From the NCBI GenBank assembly GCA_009784625.1, contig WRBI01000023.1, forward strand, positions 1 to 40,827: a stretch of 40,827 nucleotides of DNA, in the 5' to 3' direction. The notes under the pieces are model-generated. The model worked only from the letters and a program-made list of their open reading frames with translations, was not told the origin of the DNA and made no database searches. A program made the position numbers and the translations under genes. The DNA is from Oscillospiraceae bacterium (GTDB taxonomy: Bacteria > Bacillota > Clostridia > Oscillospirales > Ruminococcaceae). Within the stretch, counting starts at the first letter, position 1; each line of letters opens with the position of its first letter. This document shows positions 33,666 through 40,827 of the stretch, piece after piece.

Positions 33666-34056
33666 ATTGTACAGCGAAGCGGACGAGCACAACCTGCGCG
33701 AGATGATTCTCGAAGAAGGGGATGGCTGGGAGGGCTACTGGAGCCAGACAGGCGCGCCCAAGTACAGGCGGGCGCTTTCAAATTCCATTGTACTTGTCGC
33801 CTATCAAGAGGAGGAACTTTGCGGCTATATCCGCTGTCGGGAGGACGACGGGCTGGGTGTATACATATACGATCTGTTGGTCAGAAAGTCAAAGCGGGGG
33901 GAACGGATCGGCCGCACGCTGATGGACAGGGTCTGTGCCGATTTCCCCGGCCAGGAGGTCTATGTGATGAGTGATGTAGACGGCTACTACCAAAAACAGG
34001 GGTATTCCCGCATAGGCAGCGTTTTTCAGCTGGCTGGCGGCGTCCAGGACGATTAG
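33655..34056 (+). CDS. GNAT-family acetyltransferase
   Basis: 133 residues; ATG 33655, overlapping the previous gene by 11 bases, with AGAAAGGGAGAAG upstream. GNAT fold features: Y-I-R-C-R-E-D at about 55, the acetyl-CoA pyrophosphate loop R-G-E-R-I-G-R-T-L near 82-90, and the C-terminal Y-Y-Q-K-Q-G-Y near 114, which shapes the last strand. It transfers an acetyl group to an unknown amine. Its stop overlaps that of malQ by three bases on the opposite strand. Confidence 0.85.
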   Translation: MNIRLYSEADEHNLREMILEEGDGWEGYWSQTGAPKYRRALSNSIVLVAYQEEELCGYIRCREDDGLGVYIYDLLVRKSKRGERIGRTLMDRVCADFPGQEVYVMSDVDGYYQKQGYSRIGSVFQLAGGVQDD

Positions 34057-35552
34057 AGCCGCCCATACAGGCTGGTCAGTCCAAATATTTCCTGTGCGAG
34101 TTCGGGAGCTGCGTCCCACTTACCCATCCGGTAGCACCAGTTCCCGCCGCCCAGTGTAGAGGGCGTGTTGACCCGCGCGCGGTTATCAAGCCTGAGATAA
34201 TCCTGCATCGGCAGTATAGCCAGATTTGCGACGCTGGCCAGCGCCGCCCGGATGATCGCGTCCAGGGTGGCGTTTTTGTCGGCGGTGGCCAGGTAATCCA
34301 TCGCCCGCGCAACTTCGGCCGGGTCTCCGTCGGTCAGCCAGCCCATGGTGGTGTCGTTGTCGTGAGTACCCGAATAGATGACGCAGTGTTTGTGGTGGTG
34401 GTGGGGCAGATAGTCGCTTTCAGCGTTCGGGCTGAAGGCGAACTGCAAAATCTTCATGCCGGGGTAGCCGCTGTTTTTTAGCAGCCAACGCACGTCGTCG
34501 GTCAGTATACCCAAGTCTTCGGCGATGATTCGATCCCCGCCGAAAGCCTCGTTGATTCTTCCGATCAAATCCATCCCCGGGCCTCGCCGCCACTCGCCGT
34601 TTTTGGCGGTTGCAGCCCCGCCGGGGATTGCGTAATAACTTTCAAATCCGCGAAAGTGGTCAATCCGAACCAAGTCACACTGAGTCAGACTGAACTCCAT
34701 CCGGTCCATCCACCAGCCGTACTCTTGCTCTCTGAGCACATCCCAGCGGTAAAGCGGATTGCCCCAAAGCTGGCCATCCTCAGAGAAATAATCGGGCGGG
34801 CAGCCGGCGACATCGGTTGGCCGCCCGTTTTCGTCGAGCAAAAACAGCTCACTGTTTGCCCAGGTATCGGCGCTGTCCATCGACACATAAATCGGAATAT
34901 CGCCGATGATTCCGATTCCGGCCCGGTTCGCGTACGCTTTCAGCGAGATCCACTGCTTGTAGAACTGGTGCTGTACAAACAGGTGGTACTCGATATCTTC
35001 CTGCAGATCAGCCCAAAGCCGGGCGATGGCCTGCGGCTCGTGCATCCTGATCTCGACATCCCATTCATACCAGGGTGTGCCGCCCATTTTAGCCTTAGTG
35101 GCCATATAAAGGGTATAGTCGTCGATCCAGCCCATGTGCTCTTCTCTAAACCGGCGGAGTGCCATTGGGTTGTCAAAGCGCGAGTAGGCCTTGCGAAGCA
35201 GGATGTTGCGCCCGGCGGCAACCGCGTCATAGTCGATTTGCCGCTCACTCTCCCCCCAATCAATCGCGTCGATTTCTTCCGGTTTCAGCAGACCGTCGCC
35301 GGCCAGCATATCGAGGTCAATAAAGAACGAGTTCCCGGCAAAGGCTGAGAAGCTTTGGTACGGACTGTCACCGTAGCCGGTCGGGCCAAGCGGCAATATC
35401 TGCCAATGGAGCTGGCCGGCGTCTTTCAAAAAATCAACCCACTCATAGGCTGCCCGCCCAAAAGTGCCGATCCCATGCGGGGATGGCAGGCTGAAGACCG
35501 GCAACAAAATCCCCGCCGCCCGCTTGGTTGTTCCCGCCCGAAATCTTTTCAT
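34053..35552 (-). CDS. malQ: 4-alpha-glucanotransferase (GH77, amylomaltase)
   Basis: 499 residues; ATG 35552, with GAGAGG upstream. GH77 landmarks: G-I-L-L-P-V-F-S-L-P-S-P-H-G-I-G-T-F-G at the N-terminus, D-I-P-I-Y near 220, nucleophile aspartate in V-R-I-D-H-F-R-G-F near 290, acid/base glutamate in I-I-A-E-D-L-G near 340, and S-G-T-H-D-N-D-T near 390. It moves glucan chains between maltodextrins in the cytoplasm. The length is standard. The stop overlaps the convergent acetyltransferase stop. It stands alone, without other glycogen or maltose genes in the window. Confidence 0.95.
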   Translation of the reverse strand: MKRFRAGTTKRAAGILLPVFSLPSPHGIGTFGRAAYEWVDFLKDAGQLHWQILPLGPTGYGDSPYQSFSAFAGNSFFIDLDMLAGDGLLKPEEIDAIDWGESERQIDYDAVAAGRNILLRKAYSRFDNPMALRRFREEHMGWIDDYTLYMATKAKMGGTPWYEWDVEIRMHEPQAIARLWADLQEDIEYHLFVQHQFYKQWISLKAYANRAGIGIIGDIPIYVSMDSADTWANSELFLLDENGRPTDVAGCPPDYFSEDGQLWGNPLYRWDVLREQEYGWWMDRMEFSLTQCDLVRIDHFRGFESYYAIPGGAATAKNGEWRRGPGMDLIGRINEAFGGDRIIAEDLGILTDDVRWLLKNSGYPGMKILQFAFSPNAESDYLPHHHHKHCVIYSGTHDNDTTMGWLTDGDPAEVARAMDYLATADKNATLDAIIRAALASVANLAILPMQDYLRLDNRARVNTPSTLGGGNWCYRMGKWDAAPELAQEIFGLTSLYGRL

Positions 35553-35607
35553 ATCTGTTGCCTCTCTTTCAAGGTCATAATGTCAAATGTCAATAGATAC
35601 TGAGAGT

Positions 35608-35787
35608 ATTATACCATGCGCGCAGCCATGGTATAATTGGCCATCGCCGTAGGCGCGGCCATTAAAATCTGTATAATGTTCACGCCTCTCAGTGAACATT
35701 ATACCATGAGCGCAGCCATGGTATAATTGGCCATCGCCGTAGGCGCGGCCATTAAAATCTGTATAATGTTCACGCCTCTCAGTGAAC
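35608..35787. repeat. two tandem copies of a 90-bp hairpin-rich unit
   Basis: Copy 1 (35608-35697) and copy 2 (35698-35787) are identical except at one position (GCGC or AGCGC near the start); a third copy starts but breaks off at about 35793. Each unit holds hairpin 1, ATTATACCATG with CATGGTATAAT, and a weaker GC-rich hairpin, GGCC-ATCGCC with GGCG-CGGCC. A third hairpin, TATAATGTTCAC with GTGAACATTATA, is a perfect 12-bp stem, the last bases of which lie in the next copy. Because 90 is a multiple of 3, a 68-codon frame runs through the minus strand, but this is probably not a gene. Confidence 0.9.
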
Positions 35788-35895
35788 ATTATAACACACT
35801 TGGCGGTGATAGAACATAGATAACCGGCAGAATATGCTAAATCTTACCTGCATTATTTCTGGAAATAACGCAAAGAATAACCAGGGTGATTTTTT

Positions 35896-36807
35896 ATGAC
35901 GATCGGACTGCCCAGAGCGCTGGCTTACCACCGGTACGGTGTGCTTTGGGAAACTTTTTTTAAGGCGCTGGGCGGTCGGGTTGTGGTCAGCCCGGAGAGC
36001 GATCCAATCCTGATCGCCAAAGGTGAAAGCCTGGCGGACAGTGAATGCTGTCTGCCGGTCAAAGCTTATCTTGGCCACCTTGACCGCCTGGTTGGGAACT
36101 GCGACTACATCCTCGCCCCGCGATTTGAGCGAATCGGCAAAAACGACGAGTTCTGCGTGCGGTTTTGGGGCCTCAGTGACCTTGCGCGCGGAACCTTTCC
36201 CGGTGTGCGAATCCTTTCTTATAACCTGAAAAGCCACAGGCCGGACAGCGAAGTATCCGGCTTTATGAAGATGGGAAAAACGCTGGGCAAGAGTCAAATC
36301 GCAGTGCTGGCGGCGTATAAAAAAGCCAAGCAGGCACAGCTGACCGCCGACACCCGAGCGGGCGTGAATCAGCGGCTGCTGCTCGATTCCCCCGCAATCA
36401 AAGTGTTGGTTGCGGCTCCACCGTATATTCTCAGGGACCCGGCTATGGGCGGAACGCTTCTTCGCCTGCTTGCGCGTGAAGGCGTTACCCCGATCTTTCC
36501 CGAAGCCTGCGGGCGCGCCGGATGCCGAAGGGCTTCAAAAGCCACCTCGCAAAGCCTTTACTGGGTGATGAACAAAGAGGCGATCGGCGCAATTGAACTG
36601 CTGCGCCCGCGCGTCGACGGGGTGATCCTTGTCAGCGCGTTCCCCTGCGGGACGGACAGCCTGGTCAACGAGCTGGTGCTTCGGCGGGAGAAAAGGCTGC
36701 CGGTTATCCAAATCATATTAGACGGGCAGGAGGGCGAGGCAGGGCTGCAAACCCGGGTCGAGTGCTTTGCCGATATTTTAAAAGAAAGGCGGCGGGGCTA
36801 TGCTTAA
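35896..36807 (+). CDS. 2-hydroxyacyl-CoA dehydratase-type protein (DUF2229/activase-associated)
   Basis: 303 residues; ATG 35896, with CAGGGTGA upstream. It matches DUF2229-type proteins associated with acyl-CoA dehydratase activases: M-T-I-G-L-P-R-A-L-A-Y at the N-terminus, S-E-C-C-L-P-V-K (C51, C52) and, near the C-terminus, S-A-F-P-C-G-T-D-S. These cysteines are candidate iron-sulfur ligands. The next gene overlaps by eight bases. Many Firmicutes carry the same domains fused in one very long protein with the activase; here they are separate. The substrate is unknown. Confidence 0.8.
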   Translation: MTIGLPRALAYHRYGVLWETFFKALGGRVVVSPESDPILIAKGESLADSECCLPVKAYLGHLDRLVGNCDYILAPRFERIGKNDEFCVRFWGLSDLARGTFPGVRILSYNLKSHRPDSEVSGFMKMGKTLGKSQIAVLAAYKKAKQAQLTADTRAGVNQRLLLDSPAIKVLVAAPPYILRDPAMGGTLLRLLAREGVTPIFPEACGRAGCRRASKATSQSLYWVMNKEAIGAIELLRPRVDGVILVSAFPCGTDSLVNELVLRREKRLPVIQIILDGQEGEAGLQTRVECFADILKERRRGYA

Positions 36808-37861
36808 AACGGTGATCAGTTACCCGCATATGGGAAACTACGCGGCAGTCTTCGAGCGGCTGTTCGCCCAACTTTTTCCACGAGCGGAAGTGCGCAGTCC
36901 GCCGCCAATCACACAGCGAACCCTTGAACTGGGCGGGCGGCACAGCCCCGACTTTGTCTGCGCCCCGTTCAAGTACAATGTCGGCAACTACATCGAAGCG
37001 CTTGAGGCCGGCGCCAACCTGCTCTTTCAGACCGGAACCGGATGCCGCTACGGTCATTACGGCGAACTGCAAGAGCAGATCCTGCGCGATCTCGGTTACG
37101 ACTTTCGGTTCGCCTGCCTGTCCCGTGAGAACAGCCGGCCTTCCGCCGCGCTGAGGACTTTGCACGCGGCGGGGTGTCAGCTGCCGGCACACAAGATCGC
37201 CGCTGCGCTTTATCTCGCACTGCTCAGTATTCGCGGGCTGGATGAAATGGAATTTTGGATGCGTGAGAACATCGGATTTGCGCAATCTTCCGACCGAATT
37301 ATGGCCATACATCGTGCGTTTTTGCACAAGGTCAGACAAGCCGACTCAGCCGCACAGATGATGCGGGCGATCGAATCCGGCCGGTGCGCAATGCAAGCCA
37401 TCAAGCTTGACAAACCCGAGCACCCTTTGCGGGTAGGGGTAGTAGGTGAGCTCTATACGCTGATGGAGCCGTTCAGCAACTTTAATTTAGAGCGCCAGCT
37501 GGCCAGCGACGGGATATCGGTCAGCCGGGCGATGGGGATCTGGTTTTTGCTTTTCGGGAGAAGTGACGCGCGGTCTTTACAAGAGGGCGGCGGTTACCTG
37601 CGCTACCCGGTGGGGGCAAACGGGGTGGACAGTGTTGCCCAAAGCCTTTCTTACGCAAGGCGGGGCTACGACGGGATACTCCACCTCAAATCATTCGGCT
37701 GTATCCCCGAGCTTAACGCGGGTCCGGCGTTGCGTGCGCTATCCAAGCGGGAGGGGATACCCATCCTGCAAATGAGCTTTGACACACACAGCGGCGAGGT
37801 CGGCGCGGCCACCCGCCTGGAAGCCTTTGTGGATATGATCAGGATGAGAAAGGGGGCGTGA
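36800..37861 (+). CDS. 2-hydroxyacyl-CoA dehydratase-like (CoA-activase-associated) protein
   Basis: 353 residues; ATG 36800, with AAAGGCGG upstream, overlapping the previous gene by eight bases. Cysteine motifs D-F-V-C-A-P-F-K (C54), G-T-G-C-R-Y-G-H-Y (C82) and F-G-C-I-P-E in the C-terminal part match the family of 2-hydroxyglutaryl-CoA dehydratase-like components (HgdB-type, D-component fold). A conserved F-D-T-H-S-G-E-V-G segment ends the protein. Together with the previous gene it looks like two halves of the acceptor for the activase that follows. No genuine dehydratase with a known substrate lies nearby. Confidence 0.8.
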   Translation: MLKTVISYPHMGNYAAVFERLFAQLFPRAEVRSPPPITQRTLELGGRHSPDFVCAPFKYNVGNYIEALEAGANLLFQTGTGCRYGHYGELQEQILRDLGYDFRFACLSRENSRPSAALRTLHAAGCQLPAHKIAAALYLALLSIRGLDEMEFWMRENIGFAQSSDRIMAIHRAFLHKVRQADSAAQMMRAIESGRCAMQAIKLDKPEHPLRVGVVGELYTLMEPFSNFNLERQLASDGISVSRAMGIWFLLFGRSDARSLQEGGGYLRYPVGANGVDSVAQSLSYARRGYDGILHLKSFGCIPELNAGPALRALSKREGIPILQMSFDTHSGEVGAATRLEAFVDMIRMRKGA

Positions 37862-37863
37862 AA

Positions 37864-38808
37864 ATGACCGGGCGAACAAGCCTTGGTGTGGACGTGGGTT
37901 CGGTGTCCACCAAAGGGGTGGTAATTGACGGGGACGGAAATCTGCTGGCTGAGGCGTACATCGCGACACAGGCCGACCCGATCGGTGCGGCAAAGCAGAT
38001 TGTGGCCTCTCTTGAGAAACAGCTCGGCGGCGGCGTCAAAGTTGAAAGTGTGGGGGTGACCGGCTCGGCCCGGCGGCTGATCGGCGCGATGTTGGGCGCG
38101 AACGCGGTCAAAAATGAGATCACCGCCCACGCGGTCGGAGCGCTCGCCCGGCACCCGGGGGTGCGCACCATTCTGGAGATCGGCGGCCAGGATTCGAAAA
38201 TCATCCTGATCAAAGGCGGGGTGGTGGTCGATTACGCTATGAATACCCTTTGCGCCGCCGGCACCGGTGCGTTTTTATCCTCTCAGGCCGCGCGAATGGG
38301 TATGCGGGTGGAGGAGATCGCGCAGGCCGCGCTGCGTGCCCGTCACCCGGCCAAGATCGCGGCGCGGTGTACCGTCTTCGCCGAATCTGATCTGGTGCAC
38401 AAAGCCCAGGCCGGACACTCCAAGGACGATCTGATGGCCGGGTTGTGTCAGGCGGTTGTGGCCAATTACTTGAGCAATGTGGGCAAGGGCAAGCAAATCC
38501 GTCCGCCCATTGTCTTTCAGGGCGGGGTGAGTAAAAATGGGGGGGTGGTCCGCGCGTTTGAAGAGGCGCTGAGTGCCGAAATTCATGTGGACAGCGATTC
38601 CCACCTGATGGGCGCGGTCGGTGCGGCCGTCCTTGCAAGTAAGGCACAGACCGGCGTGAGCTTTGACTTTCAGGTCAGCCGGCGCCCCTGCCGGACAACC
38701 GCGCGGGAGTGCGCGGGCTGTGCCAACCGGTGTGAGATTGTCACCTTCTTTGCCGGGCAGCTAAAAATTGACAGCTGGGGCGCGAAATGTGAGAAAGGGT
38801 CGGCCTAA
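37864..38808 (+). CDS. acyl-CoA dehydratase activase (BadF/BcrA ATPase family)
   Basis: 314 residues from ATG 37864, with AAGGGGGC upstream; a GTG at 37858, overlapping the previous stop, is the alternative. ASKHA ATPase fold: G-V-D-V-G-S-V-S-T-K-G-V-V at about 8-20, I-G-G-Q-D-S-K near 103 and Q-G-G-V-S-K-N near 220. T-L-C-A-A-G-T-G near 125 and A-R-C-T-V-F near 168 hold the cysteines that bridge the [4Fe-4S] cluster of the dimer. A C-terminal C-x2-C-x3-C group at about 293 is extra. The activase uses ATP to drive an electron into its dehydratase partner. Confidence 0.88.
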   Translation: MTGRTSLGVDVGSVSTKGVVIDGDGNLLAEAYIATQADPIGAAKQIVASLEKQLGGGVKVESVGVTGSARRLIGAMLGANAVKNEITAHAVGALARHPGVRTILEIGGQDSKIILIKGGVVVDYAMNTLCAAGTGAFLSSQAARMGMRVEEIAQAALRARHPAKIAARCTVFAESDLVHKAQAGHSKDDLMAGLCQAVVANYLSNVGKGKQIRPPIVFQGGVSKNGGVVRAFEEALSAEIHVDSDSHLMGAVGAAVLASKAQTGVSFDFQVSRRPCRTTARECAGCANRCEIVTFFAGQLKIDSWGAKCEKGSA

Positions 38809-38827
38809 AGCCGATAGGGATATCGTT

Positions 38828-39688
38828 ATGGAACAAAAAGAGCACGGTACATTTCCGGCCCAGCACCAGAACCGCCAGCCGGGACGGGAAGCTGAGATGA
38901 CCCCACAGCCGGTCTACGACAACCCGGCTTACAAGCCGGCGGGCAAGCTGACCGGTAAGCGGGCGCTGATCAGCGGGGGTGACAGCGGGATCGGCCGGGC
39001 GGTCGCCCTTTGCTACGCAAAAGAGGGCGCGGACGTCGCCATCATCCACCTGCGGGAGGAAAGCGACGCCCAACAGACTGCACAGGCCATTGAGAATCTG
39101 GGCCGAACCTGCCTGAAAATCCGGTGTGACCTGCGCCGGGAAAATGAGGCGGCACAGGCGGTTGAAACGGCTGTCAAAGGGCTGAACGGACTGGATATTT
39201 TAGTTAACAACGCGGCGGTACAGTTCCCGCAAAACAGTCTGTTGGACATCACCGCCGACCAGCTGCGCGACACTTTTGAGAGCAACATTTTCTCCTGCTT
39301 TTATCTGACCCGGGTGGCTTTGCCGCACCTAAAATCCGGCGCGGCCATCATCAACACCACCTCGGTTACCGCCTTTGAAGGCAGCCCCACTCTGATCGAT
39401 TACTCAGCCACAAAGGGCGGGCTGGTTGCCTTTACCCGTTCGATGGCACTGTCTCTTGTTGAGCAGGGGATTCGTGTGAACGCGGTCGCGCCCGGTCCGG
39501 TCTGGACGCCGCTTATAACATCCAGCTTTTCGCCTGAAAAAGTGTCGACCTTTGGCTCGACCCGGCCGATGGGGCGGGCGGCACAGCCGTTTGAACTCGC
39601 GCCGGCCTACGTCTTCCTGGGCAGCGACGATTCGTCGAACATCTCCGGCCAAATTTTACACGTCAACAGCGGCACAATCATTAACTAG
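38828..39688 (+). CDS. short-chain dehydrogenase/reductase (YhdF/YdaD-like)
   Basis: 286 residues; ATG 38828, with GATAGGGA upstream. A charged N-terminal extension of about 40 residues precedes the fold, as in glucose-dehydrogenase-like proteins of the general stress type. NAD(P)-binding G-G-D-S-G-I-G-R at about 50-57, N-N-A-A near 130, and catalytic Ser, then Y-S-A-T-K near 200. The C-terminus, S-G-Q-I-L-H-V-N-S-G, is canonical. The substrate is unknown. It follows the activase gene by 19 bases and may share its transcript. Confidence 0.9.
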   Translation: MEQKEHGTFPAQHQNRQPGREAEMTPQPVYDNPAYKPAGKLTGKRALISGGDSGIGRAVALCYAKEGADVAIIHLREESDAQQTAQAIENLGRTCLKIRCDLRRENEAAQAVETAVKGLNGLDILVNNAAVQFPQNSLLDITADQLRDTFESNIFSCFYLTRVALPHLKSGAAIINTTSVTAFEGSPTLIDYSATKGGLVAFTRSMALSLVEQGIRVNAVAPGPVWTPLITSSFSPEKVSTFGSTRPMGRAAQPFELAPAYVFLGSDDSSNISGQILHVNSGTIIN

Positions 39689-39700
39689 GCAGGTGATCGC

Positions 39701-40537
39701 ATGAAACGCAGTATTTTTGTTCTTACGCTCACGCTGATTTTGGTTTTCACGCCGGTGTTTTCGGGGGCGGAGACCGCCCGGCCTGACGCTGAAAGCGTGT
39801 CCGTGCCAATCATTATGTACCACAGCTTGCTGCCCCAAAAGACCAATGAATGGAACATTTCTCCCGACGCGTTTGCACACGATTTGCGCTATCTTTCCGA
39901 AAACGGGTACACCACTGTCTTTTTGTCCGATTTGATCGCCTATGTCTGCCAGGGGGTGCCGCTGCCCGAAAAGCCGATTGTGCTGACCTTTGACGACGGA
40001 TATTACAACAACTATTCGCGGGGGCTGCCCTTGCTCGAAGAATACAATATGAAGATGGTGCTGGCTGTCATCGGGACAAGCAGCGACCACTGGACCGAGC
40101 ACGCCGACGAGATCGACGAGCGGTACGGGCATCTGACCTGGCCGCAAATCGCCGAGATGTCGGCCAGTGGATTGGTTGAACTGGCCAATCACACCCACAA
40201 CCTCCATAAAAATGAAAATGGCCGAAAGGGCTGCCGCAAAAAAGAGGGCGAAGACCCCACCGCTTTCGCGCAGATGTTGACTGAAGACATTGAAGCTCTG
40301 CAATCGCGGATTGAAGCGGCCAGTGGCGAGCGGCCTCTGTCCTTCGTCTATCCATTTGGCGCCAAGTGCAGCCACGCCGAAGAAGTCCTGCGGGGGATGG
40401 GTTTCAAGGTTACCCTCTCTTGCGCGTCCGGCCTCAACTACTTGCGGGTGGGGGATGAGGACGCATTGTTTGACATGAAGCGCAACAACCGCACCCCGGA
40501 TACCACCCTTGCGCAGATTCTTAAAAAAATCGCGTAA
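39701..40537 (+). CDS. secreted polysaccharide deacetylase
   Basis: 278 residues; ATG 39701, with CAGGTGAT upstream. Signal peptide at about 1-23 (basic start, hydrophobic L-T-L-T-L-I-L-V-F, cleavage near G-A-E). NodB domain: T-F-D-D-G-Y with D98-D99 (metal and base) near 95-101, histidines 163, 165 and 168 in N-H-T-H-N-L-H, and F-V-Y-P-F-G near 213. The Y-x-L-H-like second motif resembles IcaB/PgaB-type deacetylases. It removes acetyl groups from a surface polysaccharide or peptidoglycan outside the cell. The final residues are polar, with no anchor. A strong terminator follows. Confidence 0.9.
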   Translation: MKRSIFVLTLTLILVFTPVFSGAETARPDAESVSVPIIMYHSLLPQKTNEWNISPDAFAHDLRYLSENGYTTVFLSDLIAYVCQGVPLPEKPIVLTFDDGYYNNYSRGLPLLEEYNMKMVLAVIGTSSDHWTEHADEIDERYGHLTWPQIAEMSASGLVELANHTHNLHKNENGRKGCRKKEGEDPTAFAQMLTEDIEALQSRIEAASGERPLSFVYPFGAKCSHAEEVLRGMGFKVTLSCASGLNYLRVGDEDALFDMKRNNRTPDTTLAQILKKIA

Positions 40538-40548
40538 GCGCTGTAATG

Positions 40549-40584
40549 AAAATCCTGCCGGCAAGAAGATACCGGCAGGATTTT
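40549..40584 (+). terminator. terminator after the deacetylase gene
   Basis: AAAATCCTGCCGG (40549-40561) and CCGGCAGGATTTT (40572-40584) pair perfectly around a 10-base loop; the 3' arm ends in T residues. The palindrome with A and T ends could act in both directions. Confidence 0.85.
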
Positions 40585-40827
40585 GGTTTGCTTAAATCCA
40601 ACAAGCCGTATAGGCGATCCAAGATGATCCTGAAAGTATTGGAAACTATCTTTTCCACTAAGCGAAGAAAGCAGCGAATTCCCCCAATGTTATTTTGCGC
40701 AAAGAATGAAGAGCAGGGAGAAAAAAGCAAGCGAGATAAATAGGAAAAGGTAAAATAGAATGCAAAAAAGCACCCCTAAAGAGCGCGCGTGAAAAGGAGT
40801 GTTATTTTGCGCGCAAATACCGGTATC
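40585..40827. other. end of window, no gene seen
   Basis: This 243-base stretch has no credible gene. A 65-codon frame starting inside the terminator is not convincing. A 13-bp direct repeat, TGTTATTTTGCGC, is at 40688-40700 and 40800-40812, 112 bases apart, and may mark a small repeated element cut by the window edge. Confidence 0.4.

Noticed and set aside
35583-35789. 68-codon minus-strand frame across the 90-bp repeats
   Set aside because: It exists only because the repeat unit is a multiple of three; the translation is two copies of the same 30 residues and no convincing binding site is seen.
40546-40743. 65-codon frame after the deacetylase gene
   Set aside because: It starts inside the terminator hairpin and has a composition expected by chance.

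Overview
The window looks like chromosomal DNA from a spore-forming anaerobic member of the Clostridia, plausibly Oscillospirales-like. This is inferred from Spo0A, SpoIVB, an alpha/beta-type small acid-soluble spore protein, a SleC-like cortex-lytic protein, AddAB, a ClpE-type chaperone and a ferredoxin-dependent 2-oxoacid oxidoreductase. From about 8.6 kb onward the DNA is clearly GC-rich. The first 8.3 kb is clearly AT-rich and has a different character. Region 1 (1-8.5 kb) is an accessory island of small, mostly unrecognised genes, several of which belong to or resemble immunity families of polymorphic toxin systems (Imm26-like, SMI1/KNR4, DUF3885). It also holds a small alpha/beta hydrolase. 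No toxin gene is visible. The island contains a gene broken by two in-frame stops, a decayed second copy of the hydrolase tail and a terminator with no upstream gene. It lies between two IS5-type transposase fragments in the same orientation: an N-terminus running off the left edge and a C-terminal remnant near 8.4 kb. Region 2 (8.6-19.4 kb) is a spore and cell-wall block: SleC-like lytic protein with four peptidoglycan-binding repeats, N-acetylmuramoyl-L-alanine amidase, D-Ala-D-Ala carboxypeptidase, SASP, amino-acid:sodium symporter, lytic transglycosylase, then spoIVB and spo0A in their classical order. The Spo0A receiver domain carries glycine at residue 56, where the phosphoacceptor aspartate should be; this is the most striking single observation in the window. 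Region 3 (19.8-30.5 kb) holds a SLOG-family protein, a ParA-like ATPase, a korDABC-type operon and addB-addA. An inverted-repeat element sits exactly on the addB translation start. Region 4 (30.8-35.6 kb) holds clpE, a nucleotide-kinase-like P-loop protein, a GNAT acetyltransferase and, convergently, malQ. Region 5 (35.6-40.8 kb) starts with two tandem copies of a 90-bp hairpin-rich unit, followed by a three-gene set related to 2-hydroxyacyl-CoA dehydratase and its activase, a short-chain dehydrogenase and a secreted polysaccharide deacetylase. No rRNA, tRNA or CRISPR array was seen. Family assignments rest on reading motifs by eye; no database search was run.
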